From assembly GCF_014642875.1 (NCBI RefSeq), contig NZ_BMJC01000001.1, positions 1 through 64,000 on the forward strand: a DNA stretch of 64,000 nucleotides, in the 5' to 3' direction. The notes beneath the pieces were generated by a model. The model saw nothing but the letters and a program-made list of their open reading frames with translations. It was not told the origin of the DNA and searched no databases. Positions 1 through 10,700 of this stretch are shown here, one piece after another. This DNA is from Puia dinghuensis. Lineage in GTDB: Bacteria > Bacteroidota > Bacteroidia > Chitinophagales > Chitinophagaceae. Within the stretch, counting starts at the first letter, position 1. The number at the start of each line of letters is the position of its first letter. The position numbers and the translations under genes are program-made.

Positions 1-1238
1 CCTGTAGATCCAGAGGTATACAGCAGGTAGCAGGGGTCGTCTTTTTCAAGGTGTATTTCGTGGTCGTCGTCCGGCAGGGAGAGGAAGTCGGCCTGCTGCA
101 GATCCATGGCCATGAGCGCACCGGAGAAGGCGTCGGGCAGGTTATGCATGTAGAAAGAATCCGTTATCAGCACCTGGAGGCCACTATCCATCAGGATATC
201 GGCGATTCGTTGCAAGGGGTAGGCGGTGTCGATGGGAACGAGGACTGCTCCGGCCTGCAGGATGCCCAGCATGGCTGCGATCATGTCTACTCCGCGATCC
301 ATATAGATGCCAACCCGATGTCCTTTTTTGACCGAGAGCTGTTTTCGGAGGTATCCGGAGACGCCCTGCGATAAAAGATCCAGGTTCCGATAGGAGACTT
401 CCTGTTGACCGTCATAGACAGCGATCGAGTCGGAATCCAGACTGCATTGTTTGCTGAAACCGGCGGTCAGCAGTTCGTGGGCCGGGTATACCGCAGAAGT
501 CCGGTTGAACACATCCGTCAATAGCATCAACTCTTCCGACCGGAGATAGTCGTATTTTTTCACGGGCAGGTACGGGTCTTTCAGTATCTCTTCCAGCATG
601 GTCTTAAAATTGCCGGAGAAATTCAAGATTACCGACTCGTCGAATTGCAAAGGGTCGAACACTATATTGCAGTCCCGGATGTCCGGCCATCCGATAAACC
701 CGATCACGAAAGGATAGATTGCCCGGGAAGATGGTGATCCGCTGTCCGGGTGAATCAATAAGGCGGCATGCAAATTCGCGCCTGCATAGAAGGAAAGGCC
801 ATTTTCGGATAGGGCAAAAGAGGAGGAAGCCTGGCTGTTCATCTCCCGTTTCAGGTTGTTGAATATGGATTTAAAACTATCGTCGCCCGATATCCGTGAG
901 GTCAATAAAGCTCTTGTTTTTTTCGAATGATCGGGGCTTGTCTCACTTAGGATATCCGTGATGGTATAAATATACTCCTGGCTCGAATATCGATAGAAGA
1001 GGACATTTATTGCCGCTGCATAAAACGTAAATATTAAATAGGGATCGTTATCGCATAGTGTTGTCACCCGGTGCCTGGTCGTTCTATCCAGGTCAAAAGG
1101 TATCTCTTTTCTATTCCGACCTGCATCGGTCGATCTTCTGATAAAATCCAGGTTGTCGTATTTCAGGCTTTTACGAACCTGTTCCATCCAGTATTCGTTC
1201 TGAACTACTTTTTCTTCGGATAAGCTTTTGGCGGACAT
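1..1238 (-). CDS. NRPS, partial: half-C domain followed by adenylation domain (runs off left edge)
   Basis: This is the 5' part of an NRPS gene; the reading frame is open from the ATG at 1238 to the window edge (412 codons). Residues 1-240 match only the C-terminal lobe of a condensation domain. The protein starts at the 'EYW' segment that normally follows the N-lobe, so the HHxxxDG active site is absent. From about residue 265 an adenylation domain begins: an A2-type stretch ending LQAGAVLVPID, then the A3 core YLLYTSGST right at the edge. The substrate code lies outside the window. It starts 19 bp after the stop of the PKS gene, whose last domain is a complete C domain, so that C domain plus this A domain probably form one split module. 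No Shine-Dalgarno sequence is evident. The visible A motifs look intact. What follows (T, further modules, termination) cannot be seen. Confidence 0.9.
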   Translation of the reverse strand, partial: MSAKSLSEEKVVQNEYWMEQVRKSLKYDNLDFIRRSTDAGRNRKEIPFDLDRTTRHRVTTLCDNDPYLIFTFYAAAINVLFYRYSSQEYIYTITDILSETSPDHSKKTRALLTSRISGDDSFKSIFNNLKREMNSQASSSFALSENGLSFYAGANLHAALLIHPDSGSPSSRAIYPFVIGFIGWPDIRDCNIVFDPLQFDESVILNFSGNFKTMLEEILKDPYLPVKKYDYLRSEELMLLTDVFNRTSAVYPAHELLTAGFSKQCSLDSDSIAVYDGQQEVSYRNLDLLSQGVSGYLRKQLSVKKGHRVGIYMDRGVDMIAAMLGILQAGAVLVPIDTAYPLQRIADILMDSGLQVLITDSFYMHNLPDAFSGALMAMDLQQADFLSLPDDDHEIHLEKDDPCYLLYTSGST

Positions 1239-1257
1239 CTATCTAGATTTAAATGCT

Positions 1258-4200
1258 TTAGAACAGTTCCGTTTTTTCATAAATATCCCGGGCTTCTTTG
1301 AGGATGTCTTTATCGAAGTCCAGCTTTTCGATAGGAATATTTAGCGCGCCGCCGGCAACCGCGGTGATGATATTTTCGAGTCGAACTTTCATCAATGCGA
1401 TAGTAGTGGCGTGATACAGGCTGGTCTTATATTCCAATACGATGGTGACAACGTCTCCTTTATAAATGGAAAACGTCAAATCGAACCGGGTAGCGGGGGA
1501 TTTTATATTCAATGTCTCCAGGTTGGCGATGCCCTTGTCCAGTTGACTGAAGTTGCCCATATCCTGATCGTTCATATTCACGTCAATGTCAAATAGCTGG
1601 TTCCTGGTAAGGTGGCGCGCGTGAGAAAGGTCGCGCACCAGGTTGTCATATGGGTATAGCTGGTGCCCGGAGGCTTCCAGTACGGTATTTCTGACTTTTA
1701 GCAGGACTTCCTGGAAAGTGTCCCGGCCTTTTATATTGTCTGCCAGTATCACCGTATTGACATAAAAGCCTACCTGGTTCGTCAATTCATCATTAAATCT
1801 TCCGGAATAGGGACAGCCCACCGAGATATTACCTTCACCGCCCTGTTTATAGATCAATATTTTGATCAAAGAGAGGATGGTCATGAACAATGTGGCATCG
1901 AATTGCCTGGACAACTCATGGATCTGTTCGACCTGGTGGCGAGGGATCTCCAATATGACGAGATCACCCTGAAAGTCGAGTACATCTCCTCTTTCAATAT
2001 CGGACGGTATGACGACCCTTTCCGAGAGGTTGCCGAGCTTTCTGATCCAATAGTCGCGGTGGACTTTGATCCGGTCCGAATTCAGCAGATCGTTTATCCA
2101 TTTTGAATAGTCTTTGTATTGGATCGACAGTGGTTTGAGGTCTGTTTTTTTTCCGCAGACCAGTGCGTGGTAGGACAGGAGAAGCTCTTTGAGAATTATT
2201 TCGACGGAGAAGCCATCGGCAACAAGATGGTGAAAATTGAAATTCATATAAAAGATACCGTCCGCCGACCGATAAAGGGTCGCGTTGAACAAGGGATCTT
2301 TTTCCAGGTCAAAGACTCTTTCCATTTCAACAGACATGGCCCGGATTATGGCAGCTTCCGTTAGGTTTTGGGAGTATCCATCTTCAAAGGTGATCCCATG
2401 CAGATCTTCATTATAGGGTCGGATAACCTGTTTGGGTTTGTAATCGTCGTTGATGAATGTCGTTCGTAAGCTTTCATGTCTGGAGACAACGGTTTCGAAA
2501 CTTTTTTTGAAAGCAGGGACATCGAGTTCCGTGGACAATTTAAAGGCTGCGCCCAGATTATAGGCGTTCAACCCGCCATATAATCGATGCATGAACCATA
2601 GGCGCCGTTGGGATGGTGAGAGATCATAGCTGTCTTTTTGCGGTGCCTTGCCGATGATGGCGTTTTCCTTTTTTGTACCCACGAATCCTTGTTCTATGAG
2701 TTCTTCACAGCTCGTTTTTACTGCTTCTATAAAAATATTCAGGTCCTCATAAGTATGAGCGTCGGAAATAGCGCATGTAGCCCCCTGCCATAAATAAATA
2801 CCCTTGTCCAGCAGCAAATAGTAGAGCACCTGCAAGATCTTTATATCCATCAGGGGTTTAAAGCAGAATATAGATCCGCAATTGACGATATTAATAGGGA
2901 TATTGCCGGAGCTGAAATAATGATTCAGTGCATTTTTAAGGTATTCGGTCTTTTCGCCAAGGGATCGGTAGAGCTGTTCACCTTTGTTCTTTATGATCGT
3001 CAATGTCGCTTTGGCAGAGGCCATGGCCAGCGGGTGATGACAGAAGGTGCCTCCTGTACCTATTCTATTGTCGGAAGGTTTAGAGTCGTCGCCATATTGC
3101 CAGTATCCACCGTCCATGTAATCGAGATATTCCCGTTTCCCTCCGACTGCACCCAGTGGCATTCCTCCGCCCAGCACTTTTCCATAAGTGACGATATCAG
3201 GTTGTATGCCATAATATCCCATAGCGCCTTTGGGGGTGATCCGGAAGCCGGTAATGATCTCATCGAATATCATTGGCACTCCTGCATCGCTGGTAATCTC
3301 CCTGAGTTTTAACAGGAATTCCCTGGGTTGGAATTCGGGGCGTCTGCTTTGGACAGGCTCGACCAGGATGCAAGCTATTTTGTGAATATTGCTTCTGATC
3401 AGGTCTAATGAATGTTCTTCTCCATAATCCAGCACCATTACATCCTGCATCATCGAGTCCGGGATGCCAATGGAATTGGGAATCGCTTTTGTTTCGTCAT
3501 AGGGGTCCTGGTCTGCCTGCGTGGCCTCATGAAAGCCGTGATACGAGTTGCTAAATTTTATTATAAGGTCCCTTTGTGTCTTGGCGCGGGAAATTTTTAT
3601 GGCATGCATGACCGCCTCTGTTCCTGAGTTGGCGTAGGCAATACTTTCCAATCCGGTGATCTCGCAGATCAGATCGGCTATTTCACCTGCGAGTGGCGAC
3701 ATGGGTCCGACAAATACGCCTTTCGCAGCTTGTTCCTGTATCGCTTTTATCACTTCGGGATGGTTATAGCCCAATAAATGAACACCCCAGCCCATCAGGA
3801 AATCTATATACTCATTTCCGTCGATATCGGTCATCCTGCTGCCTTTTGAACTTGCCGCGAAAATGGGATAGGTCAACTCCTTGAAATAGGTGTCGAAATA
3901 CATGGCCTTCCGGTAGCTGGCAAACCGATATCGGTGTTTCTGCGTGAGCAGTTTGGAGCCCTGTGTCTTCCGGGACAAGTTTTGGATCAAATTATCGAGG
4001 AATTGCTTCTGGGCGGCATTGAATAGCGCCCCTGAATCAGAATATGCATGAGAGGCGGGTCTTTTTAGCAGGGTGTCATTTTTTGCCGGAGGGGCGGCTT
4101 TTCTGACGGATGGGGTTTCCGCAAATGTCACCGGAGTTCCTTTGTCGAGAGACCGCATGATGTCGACCTGGCTTTCCAGGATCGCCAGCTGTCTGGAGAA

Positions 4201-6480
4201 TAAGTCCTGGATACTATTTTGGGAAAAGGGGGGCATATGCTCCCGATCTGTTTTTCGGATCGTTGCGGTGTGTTCATTGCCTGGGGTGATAGCCACACTG
4301 GCTTTTTGTTCCAGTTGAACCGGTTCTTTCGATTCTTTCAGGATATAGTCGGCCAGCTTGTCAATAGAATTCAGGTTGCCGTACAAATCCTCGATGGGGA
4401 AGTCAATATTGAACTGTTTGGTGAATTTTCTTTTTATATTGACGATGTTGATGGAGTCGAATCCCATTTCAAAAAATGTACTATTGGCTTTAACTGAATC
4501 TATGGGGGTATGAAGGGCGTCAGAGACCATGCCTTTGAGGGTGTGGGTAATTTCTTTTATCGTATTCATTATATCGTTTTTATGATTTTCGCTATTGTCG
4601 GGAGAGGGGTCTGGTCCCAGGGCCGGCCAGCATCTCGTCTTTTCAAAAGGATAGCCCGGTAGTCTGACCCGGTAATGGCTGTTACCGTTCGGAGTCTCCC
4701 AATCCAGGTGTTCTGTTGATATATAGTGAGTTGCCATTTTCCGGGCGTCGGCAAGATCATTCACCGAAAGTGAAATGCGTGGTCGTGTTTTGGGCCCGGG
4801 GGGGCCAGAATGGTCCAATTTGCCATAGTAGGAATAGGCCGCGTCGGGGACTCTATTCTCTGCGAGACTATTTTTGATCATTTTGAGTTTGGTGATCAGG
4901 TCGGTGGTGTTTTCTGAGAAGATGGCCAGCCGATGGCTGAAATGTTCCCGGTATCCGGCGGCAGCTGCACAAAGTACAGGCAGGGATATGCCTGGGTTTT
5001 CTACGAGAAATGAAATATAACTGTCGACAAGCCCCCCGAGCGCTGCTTTTGTCTTTCCGGACAAGGGTAACAGGGAATAAGAACAAAAATGGCTATCCGA
5101 TGGGTCTGCGCCCGATGAGATGTATTCTTCGATCACAGCATGACAGTTGGTTCCGCTAATGCCAAAGGAGCTGATGCCTGCCACTCTTTTCCCCACAGCC
5201 GGTGGATCCCAGTTTTTTGAATGGATATTCACATAAACGGGTGATTCAAAGAAATTGATCTTTCTATTAGGTTTTTCGAAATGGATCTGCGGTGGGATCT
5301 GTTTATGCGATAGGCATAGGACTGCTTTTACAAATCCTGCCAAACCTGCGGCGGTGTCCAGGTGACCGATATTGGCTTTTACCGATCCTATGGGACAAAA
5401 TTGGCGTTTTTCCGTAAATTCTTTAAAGGCTCTTCTCAAAGCTTCCATCTCGATGGGGTCTCCCAGTTTTGTTCCTGTCCCGTGGGCTTCGATATAGCCG
5501 ATGTCTTCCGGAGAGATACCGGCATTCTTCCAGGCTGCTGTCAGCACTTCTTGTTGTGCGACGATGCTAGGAGCGGTCATTCCAACAGACCTGGCGCCAT
5601 CATTGTTTGCCGCGGTGCTCTTTATGACTGCGTAAATATTGTCCTGATCTCTGAGTGCCAGGTCGAGCGATTTAATAAGAACCACTATTCCACCCTCGCC
5701 CTTGCCTATGCCGTCAGCAGTCTCATCGAAGGCCTTTGAGCGGCCTGAGCTGGATTCTATACCGATTTTGTCCGATGATCTTTGATTTATGCCGAGGGTC
5801 AGGTTGATACCGCCGACAAACGCCGCGTCGATCCGACCGGAAAGGATATTTTCGCAGGCATGGTGAAGGGCAACAAGGGAAGAGGAGCACGCGGTGTCGA
5901 TGATCATGCTGGGGCCATGCAGGTCGAAAAAATAGGACAATCTACCGGGTAGGGTAGCGGCGATATTTTGAATAATGGCATACTGAGGAAGGTCTTTTTT
6001 TGTGAAGTTCAATAGGCTATGATAAAGGTTTAGATTCCAGGAATATCCCAGAAAGACGCCCATGTTGGAGCCCGAGATCATTGATCTTGTATAGCCGGCG
6101 TCCTCCATGCAATGCCATGTGGTCTGCAGTAGTTTTCGATGGGCGGGATTCGTGATCACGGCATCTTCGTAGGTGAAGTTGAAAAAAGCATGATCAAAGC
6201 AGTCTATGTCGCCGACGTACGCAGCCTGTTCATACTCGTATTGCAATCCCGTATGTTTGGAAGATCGGGATAGGAATTGGGAGGCATCTTTTTTTCGGTT
6301 TTCCGGCAGATTGCGGACGCAGTCTTTGCCGTTTTGAATCACCTGCCAGAATTCCATGAGGTTACGGCTCTCCGGAAGATCGACGGCCATACCGATGACG
6401 GCTATTTCATTTTTTTGATGTTGCCGGATGTCGGTCTTGTCTATGTTCGAGGTGTCGATGTTAAAGAGACTTTTTTTCAT
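1258..6480 (-). CDS. AT-less PKS-NRPS hybrid: KS-ACP-aminotransferase-C
   Basis: About 1740 residues. A ketosynthase (about 25-455) has the active-site Cys198 in DTACSSS and His333 (EAHGTGT) and His373 (NIGHLDT). A KS-AT linker then runs directly into a post-AT linker (LPGYPFEKTRCW) with no AT between them. An ACP follows (Ser676 in GFDSI), a long proline/alanine-rich linker, a class III PLP aminotransferase (about 850-1265, Lys1101 in YGKVLGGG) and a C domain (about 1285-1725, HHLVADG at 1417-1423). The order resembles the mycosubtilin/iturin start module without its acyl ligase, but here it sits inside the assembly line after NRPS modules. Expected chemistry: malonyl extension, transamination of the beta-ketone to a beta-amine, then condensation with the next residue. 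The malonyl unit is presumably loaded by the discrete AT upstream. I chose the ATG at 6480 (20-bp overlap with the AT gene); an in-frame ATG at 6537 would add 19 residues of no recognisable domain. Confidence 0.92.
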   Translation of the reverse strand: MKKSLFNIDTSNIDKTDIRQHQKNEIAVIGMAVDLPESRNLMEFWQVIQNGKDCVRNLPENRKKDASQFLSRSSKHTGLQYEYEQAAYVGDIDCFDHAFFNFTYEDAVITNPAHRKLLQTTWHCMEDAGYTRSMISGSNMGVFLGYSWNLNLYHSLLNFTKKDLPQYAIIQNIAATLPGRLSYFFDLHGPSMIIDTACSSSLVALHHACENILSGRIDAAFVGGINLTLGINQRSSDKIGIESSSGRSKAFDETADGIGKGEGGIVVLIKSLDLALRDQDNIYAVIKSTAANNDGARSVGMTAPSIVAQQEVLTAAWKNAGISPEDIGYIEAHGTGTKLGDPIEMEALRRAFKEFTEKRQFCPIGSVKANIGHLDTAAGLAGFVKAVLCLSHKQIPPQIHFEKPNRKINFFESPVYVNIHSKNWDPPAVGKRVAGISSFGISGTNCHAVIEEYISSGADPSDSHFCSYSLLPLSGKTKAALGGLVDSYISFLVENPGISLPVLCAAAAGYREHFSHRLAIFSENTTDLITKLKMIKNSLAENRVPDAAYSYYGKLDHSGPPGPKTRPRISLSVNDLADARKMATHYISTEHLDWETPNGNSHYRVRLPGYPFEKTRCWPALGPDPSPDNSENHKNDIMNTIKEITHTLKGMVSDALHTPIDSVKANSTFFEMGFDSINIVNIKRKFTKQFNIDFPIEDLYGNLNSIDKLADYILKESKEPVQLEQKASVAITPGNEHTATIRKTDREHMPPFSQNSIQDLFSRQLAILESQVDIMRSLDKGTPVTFAETPSVRKAAPPAKNDTLLKRPASHAYSDSGALFNAAQKQFLDNLIQNLSRKTQGSKLLTQKHRYRFASYRKAMYFDTYFKELTYPIFAASSKGSRMTDIDGNEYIDFLMGWGVHLLGYNHPEVIKAIQEQAAKGVFVGPMSPLAGEIADLICEITGLESIAYANSGTEAVMHAIKISRAKTQRDLIIKFSNSYHGFHEATQADQDPYDETKAIPNSIGIPDSMMQDVMVLDYGEEHSLDLIRSNIHKIACILVEPVQSRRPEFQPREFLLKLREITSDAGVPMIFDEIITGFRITPKGAMGYYGIQPDIVTYGKVLGGGMPLGAVGGKREYLDYMDGGYWQYGDDSKPSDNRIGTGGTFCHHPLAMASAKATLTIIKNKGEQLYRSLGEKTEYLKNALNHYFSSGNIPINIVNCGSIFCFKPLMDIKILQVLYYLLLDKGIYLWQGATCAISDAHTYEDLNIFIEAVKTSCEELIEQGFVGTKKENAIIGKAPQKDSYDLSPSQRRLWFMHRLYGGLNAYNLGAAFKLSTELDVPAFKKSFETVVSRHESLRTTFINDDYKPKQVIRPYNEDLHGITFEDGYSQNLTEAAIIRAMSVEMERVFDLEKDPLFNATLYRSADGIFYMNFNFHHLVADGFSVEIILKELLLSYHALVCGKKTDLKPLSIQYKDYSKWINDLLNSDRIKVHRDYWIRKLGNLSERVVIPSDIERGDVLDFQGDLVILEIPRHQVEQIHELSRQFDATLFMTILSLIKILIYKQGGEGNISVGCPYSGRFNDELTNQVGFYVNTVILADNIKGRDTFQEVLLKVRNTVLEASGHQLYPYDNLVRDLSHARHLTRNQLFDIDVNMNDQDMGNFSQLDKGIANLETLNIKSPATRFDLTFSIYKGDVVTIVLEYKTSLYHATTIALMKVRLENIITAVAGGALNIPIEKLDFDKDILKEARDIYEKTELF

Positions 6481-7705
6481 CTTCGATGTTTGACATGGTG
6501 TACAGGCTTTCCAGACCCGTTTCCAATTTAATTCCATCCACTATTCTGGTGATCTCCCGGTCTTCCAACCCTTTGTTATGAAGGATCGTGGTGAGGGCGT
6601 ATAGGCAGGAGTCGAGTTCACCCGACGTGCAAACGGTACGCCGATGCTCCACCCGCAACTGAATGTCCCATATACTGTTGTAGCTTTCGAAGCTGCTTGC
6701 CGGGTTGTCTTTGTCTGCTTTGGGGCCTGAAGATACCGCGTTGACCAGGCAACGTGTCACGGGTGAAATGAAGCTGTCCATTTCGTCCTTTATATAGGCT
6801 GCACATGATGCTCTGCTTTCCTTGTCTACAAGACTACGGCAGGTGACTTGGGGCCAGTGGTTGGTCATGAGGTTCTCGAGCATTTTATCGGGACCTACGT
6901 TTATAAACAGGTGCACTCCTTTTTCTATAAGTGCATCGATAAGTTGTTGCCAGAGGACCGGCCGATTAAGTTGTTGCGACAGCATGCCGGGGATCTCTTC
7001 CGCTACGGCCAATTGGGTTCCCGATATGCTGGAATAGATAATACTTTTAGGTGTTTTTGGGTGGAGCTGTTCGGTGTATTGGGAGAAGATGTTTTTTGCT
7101 ACCGTCATAAGGTCGCTATGCAGGGGGCCGTTGATGTCGAGCGGCGTATATCGCCCCTGGGTTCTGGTTATTTCGGCGGCGGCGATCTCGACGTCGCTTT
7201 TTTCGCCGGAAATAACTGTCTGACCTGGGGCATTGAATGCGCTAATATTTACCCTGCGCCCGGTTTTGCGCAAAAGGTCGACATGCTGGCAGATCGATTT
7301 GTCAGATACTCCGTGTATGGCAATCATTTTCCCTTTTACAGAAGCAGCGCACCTGTTCATTTCTCTTTGTCTGTGCTCTAATAAAGGGAGCACTTCGGAC
7401 ATCGGCAATACGTCGCCACAGATCAATGCGCTATATTCTCCGAGGCTGTGACCGGCCATATAATGTATGGCCGGAACAAATTCCTGATCTTTAATATAAC
7501 ATTCGAAATAAGCCACGTTCGCCGTTACGATAAGGGCTTGGTCGATCTCAGTTGATTTTTGATCTACTTTCTTTAGCAGGTCTTTTCTTATCAGATCACC
7601 TGCTTCCTCGAAGATGGCTCGGGCCCGGGGTTTTTCGCGGACGAGGTCTCCAACTCTATTCAGGTTGATGCCCTGACCTGGAAATAATAAGGCTATTTTC
7701 TTCAT
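6461..7705 (-). CDS. Discrete (trans-acting) malonyl-CoA acyltransferase
   Basis: About 414 residues. The FabD-like acyltransferase fold starts immediately (PGQG at 9-12). It has the nucleophile Ser87 in GHSLGEYSAL, an Arg in HRQREM (about 112-117) in the region that holds the malonate carboxylate, and His196 in GPLHSD. The C-terminal 100 residues or so extend beyond the usual FabD length and match nothing I recognise; discrete ATs of iturin-type clusters (FenF/ItuD) are also about 400 residues long. The gene sits directly upstream of the AT-less KS gene, so it most likely loads malonate onto that ACP. The start at 7705 lies 11 bp after the NRPS stop; an upstream in-frame ATG at 7819 would lie inside the NRPS gene and adds no domain. 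Malonyl specificity is inferred from the Arg and the context. Confidence 0.9.
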   Translation of the reverse strand: MKKIALLFPGQGINLNRVGDLVREKPRARAIFEEAGDLIRKDLLKKVDQKSTEIDQALIVTANVAYFECYIKDQEFVPAIHYMAGHSLGEYSALICGDVLPMSEVLPLLEHRQREMNRCAASVKGKMIAIHGVSDKSICQHVDLLRKTGRRVNISAFNAPGQTVISGEKSDVEIAAAEITRTQGRYTPLDINGPLHSDLMTVAKNIFSQYTEQLHPKTPKSIIYSSISGTQLAVAEEIPGMLSQQLNRPVLWQQLIDALIEKGVHLFINVGPDKMLENLMTNHWPQVTCRSLVDKESRASCAAYIKDEMDSFISPVTRCLVNAVSSGPKADKDNPASSFESYNSIWDIQLRVEHRRTVCTSGELDSCLYALTTILHNKGLEDREITRIVDGIKLETGLESLYTMSNIEDEKKSL

Positions 7706-7716
7706 GTATAATAATA

Positions 7717-10700
7717 TCAGACGGGTGAATTTTTCATGGACCGGAAGACATTGGCGATATGTCCAGACAGTGGCTCGATGATGCTTTTCCCTGGATCGCC
7801 GAGAGCCATCAGCGTGCATTTATAGACCTCGTTGTCAAGAGGTCGCAATTGCATGACAAGATCGAATTTGGTTTGGACGGTCGTTTCAAGAGCCCCTTCC
7901 TCCCGATGCATGATCAGACAGGCATTCATCCGGTCGTCTTCTGTCCTGACGAATTCGACATGATTGATATCGATAAGCGACGTCTCCGCCGAACTTACTT
8001 TCAAACTTTGGTCATGGACTATCCTAAAGAGCGATTCTTCATTGGCGATATCTCCGAAATCGACCTTGTATATGCTTATCGAATTAGTTCGTCCTTCCAG
8101 GACGAACAGGGAAATGACGTTTTCGGGGGAGCAAAGGTTCAACGCGTACAGGAGACCCGAAATGAGAAGATTGTCGATGTCTATCGCGTATTTGACGGAT
8201 ATCCGGTGTAACGTCGGCAGGTCTTCTATAAATACTTCGTAGTGATTGCGGTACAGCGTACTTTTCGAACGGATATTCTTTTCGAATCTGATGGCATTTT
8301 CGGCGGTGATTCGGATCTGTTTGGTTTCTCCCGTGGGGTCGTTACCGATGAAATCAGCCAAACTGTCGATATTATAATGGGTGAAAAGGTCCGTTATTCG
8401 GACGCCCGGGTACCGGGATCTGATCTTTTCGTGCATATTGATCAACGAAATGGAATTGGCCCCCAGGTCAAAAAAGCTGATGTCGAAGCCGACACTTTCC
8501 AGTTTCAGGGTTTCTCCGACGATCGCCTTCAGGTACGATCTTACGGGGGAATTGGGGTCTTTGCATTCGGAGGTATTGCCGCTTCTTTCGAAACTGATGT
8601 CGGGCAGTAACTTATAGTCTGTTTTCCCGCTTGCCGCCAGAGGTATCGAATCGAGACGGTAAAAATACGCCGGGACTATTTGTTTCGGAAGATAGGATGC
8701 GGCATGTTTTTTAAGATCCGCCGGATCGATCGGATCGTGACTTGTATAATAAGCAACCAGAATATTACTTTCGGCCCATTGTCTCATGTCTGCCACGGCC
8801 TGATCGATACCAGTAAACTGTAACAGCACGCGCTCAATTTCTTCCAGTTCCACTCTTCTGCCGTTTAGCTGTACTTGTTTGTCTCTTCGGCCGGCAAATA
8901 CGATCTCTCCCTCTGAAGTCCAATAGCCGTAGTCGCCGGTCCTGAATAACTTCCCCTTGCCATAAGGAGAGTCAATAAATTTTTGCATCTCCAGTTGCGG
9001 ATCGTTGGTGTATCCCGACGCAAGGGAATTCCCGCTGATGCATATTTCGCCGGTAACACCTATTGGCTGCATTTTCAGCTCATTATCCAGGATATAAATT
9101 TTTGACCAGGCAAAGGGTTTGCCGATGGTTAGGGGACGGTTTGAGCAGCGTATCTTTACGCCACAAGTACTGGTGGCGATAACTGTAGTCTCCGTGAGTC
9201 CATAGTTATTGACAATCGTATATTCTTCTATTTTTTCATTTTCTTTTATTCGTTCACCTCCTGTATGCAGGATGACCTGTTTGAGATGGTCGTTTTCATT
9301 CCTGGTCAAAAGCAGATCGAGGATAGCCGGCGGTAGGAAGCAATGGGTGATCCGATGATGGCAGATGAAATTCGAGATCGCCGGGATGTCCAGTTTGCTT
9401 TCTGCCGGGAGAGGATAGAGACATGATCCAGCCACGAGATAGGGAAAAAGTTCCCATATGGATGCGTCGAAAGTGATCGAAGAATACAGCATAGAAGAAT
9501 GCTGAGACCCTATATTGTAAACTTTATTATGGAAGGCGCAGAAATTCCACAATGAAAAATGTTCGATGGCGACGCCTTTGGGCTGTCCGGTGGTTCCCGA
9601 AGTATATATGATATAGGCAAGATCATTGGGCAGTATGTCGATATCCGGAACATCTGTTTCCGTATAGTTGTCTATATCTTCAAAACAGATGATATCTATT
9701 GGTACGGAGATATTCTTGTCGAAAGCTTTCGAATCGGTTATCATAACGTTGATATCGGCGTCCCTGAGGATGAGGTCTATTCTTTCAGCAGGGTCGTTTC
9801 GGTCGATGGGGACATAAACTGCATTGGCTTTAAGTATACCTATAATAGTCGTTACATAAGAAAAAGACGTGTTCATCATGACGCCTACCCTGGCCTGCTT
9901 TTTTAATTTCTTTTCTTCCCGTAAATAAGCGGCGCACCGGCAAGTCGACCGCTGAAGGTCGGAGAATGAATAGGAGGTGCCGTTGGAATACAGGGCGATG
10001 TTGCCAGGATACTTCTGAACAAGGGTTTTGAATTGCTGTACGACATTGCCGGCTTCGGGTTCTTCCAGTCCGGTGTCATTGAAGTCGAGTATTTTTTTCT
10101 TTTCTACATCCGGGAGAATGTCGATCTGGCCTATAGAATGGGTGTCGAAAAGATCTATTTTTTTTACAAGCTCGCGCAAATGCTCCAACATTCTCTCTAT
10201 ACGGCTTTGAAGGAAAAGATCAGTATTGTAATTGATCTCGGCTTCGAAGGAGCCATCCTGGGAGCGGGTAAATCCAAATGTCAGGTCGTACTTACTAGTG
10301 GTATTCCGGATGGGGTAGGGGCACACCTTTATTTCATTCAGTTGTACAAGCTCCGGTTCGGTGTATCGATCGAGCCAGGTTATGACTATGTTAAAAAGTG
10401 GGGATTGTGCCGTTTGAAGCTTCAATTCGTCAATGAGCACATCGGACGGATATGCCCGATGGTCATGGATACGGTTTATCAGATGTCTGACTTTGAACAG
10501 GTAGTCCAACACCTTATCTTTCCCTTCGATGGGGATGCATACCGGCAGCATATTAATGAAAAAGCCGATATGGTTCTCAAGGCCTGGGGTTTCCCGGTTT
10601 GAGAAGGGGGTGCCCGTTACAATTACCGGGGCATTCGTGTAGCGATACAACAGAATATTCGTCAATGCCGTAAAAACGGTATAGGGGGTAAGGTTGTACT

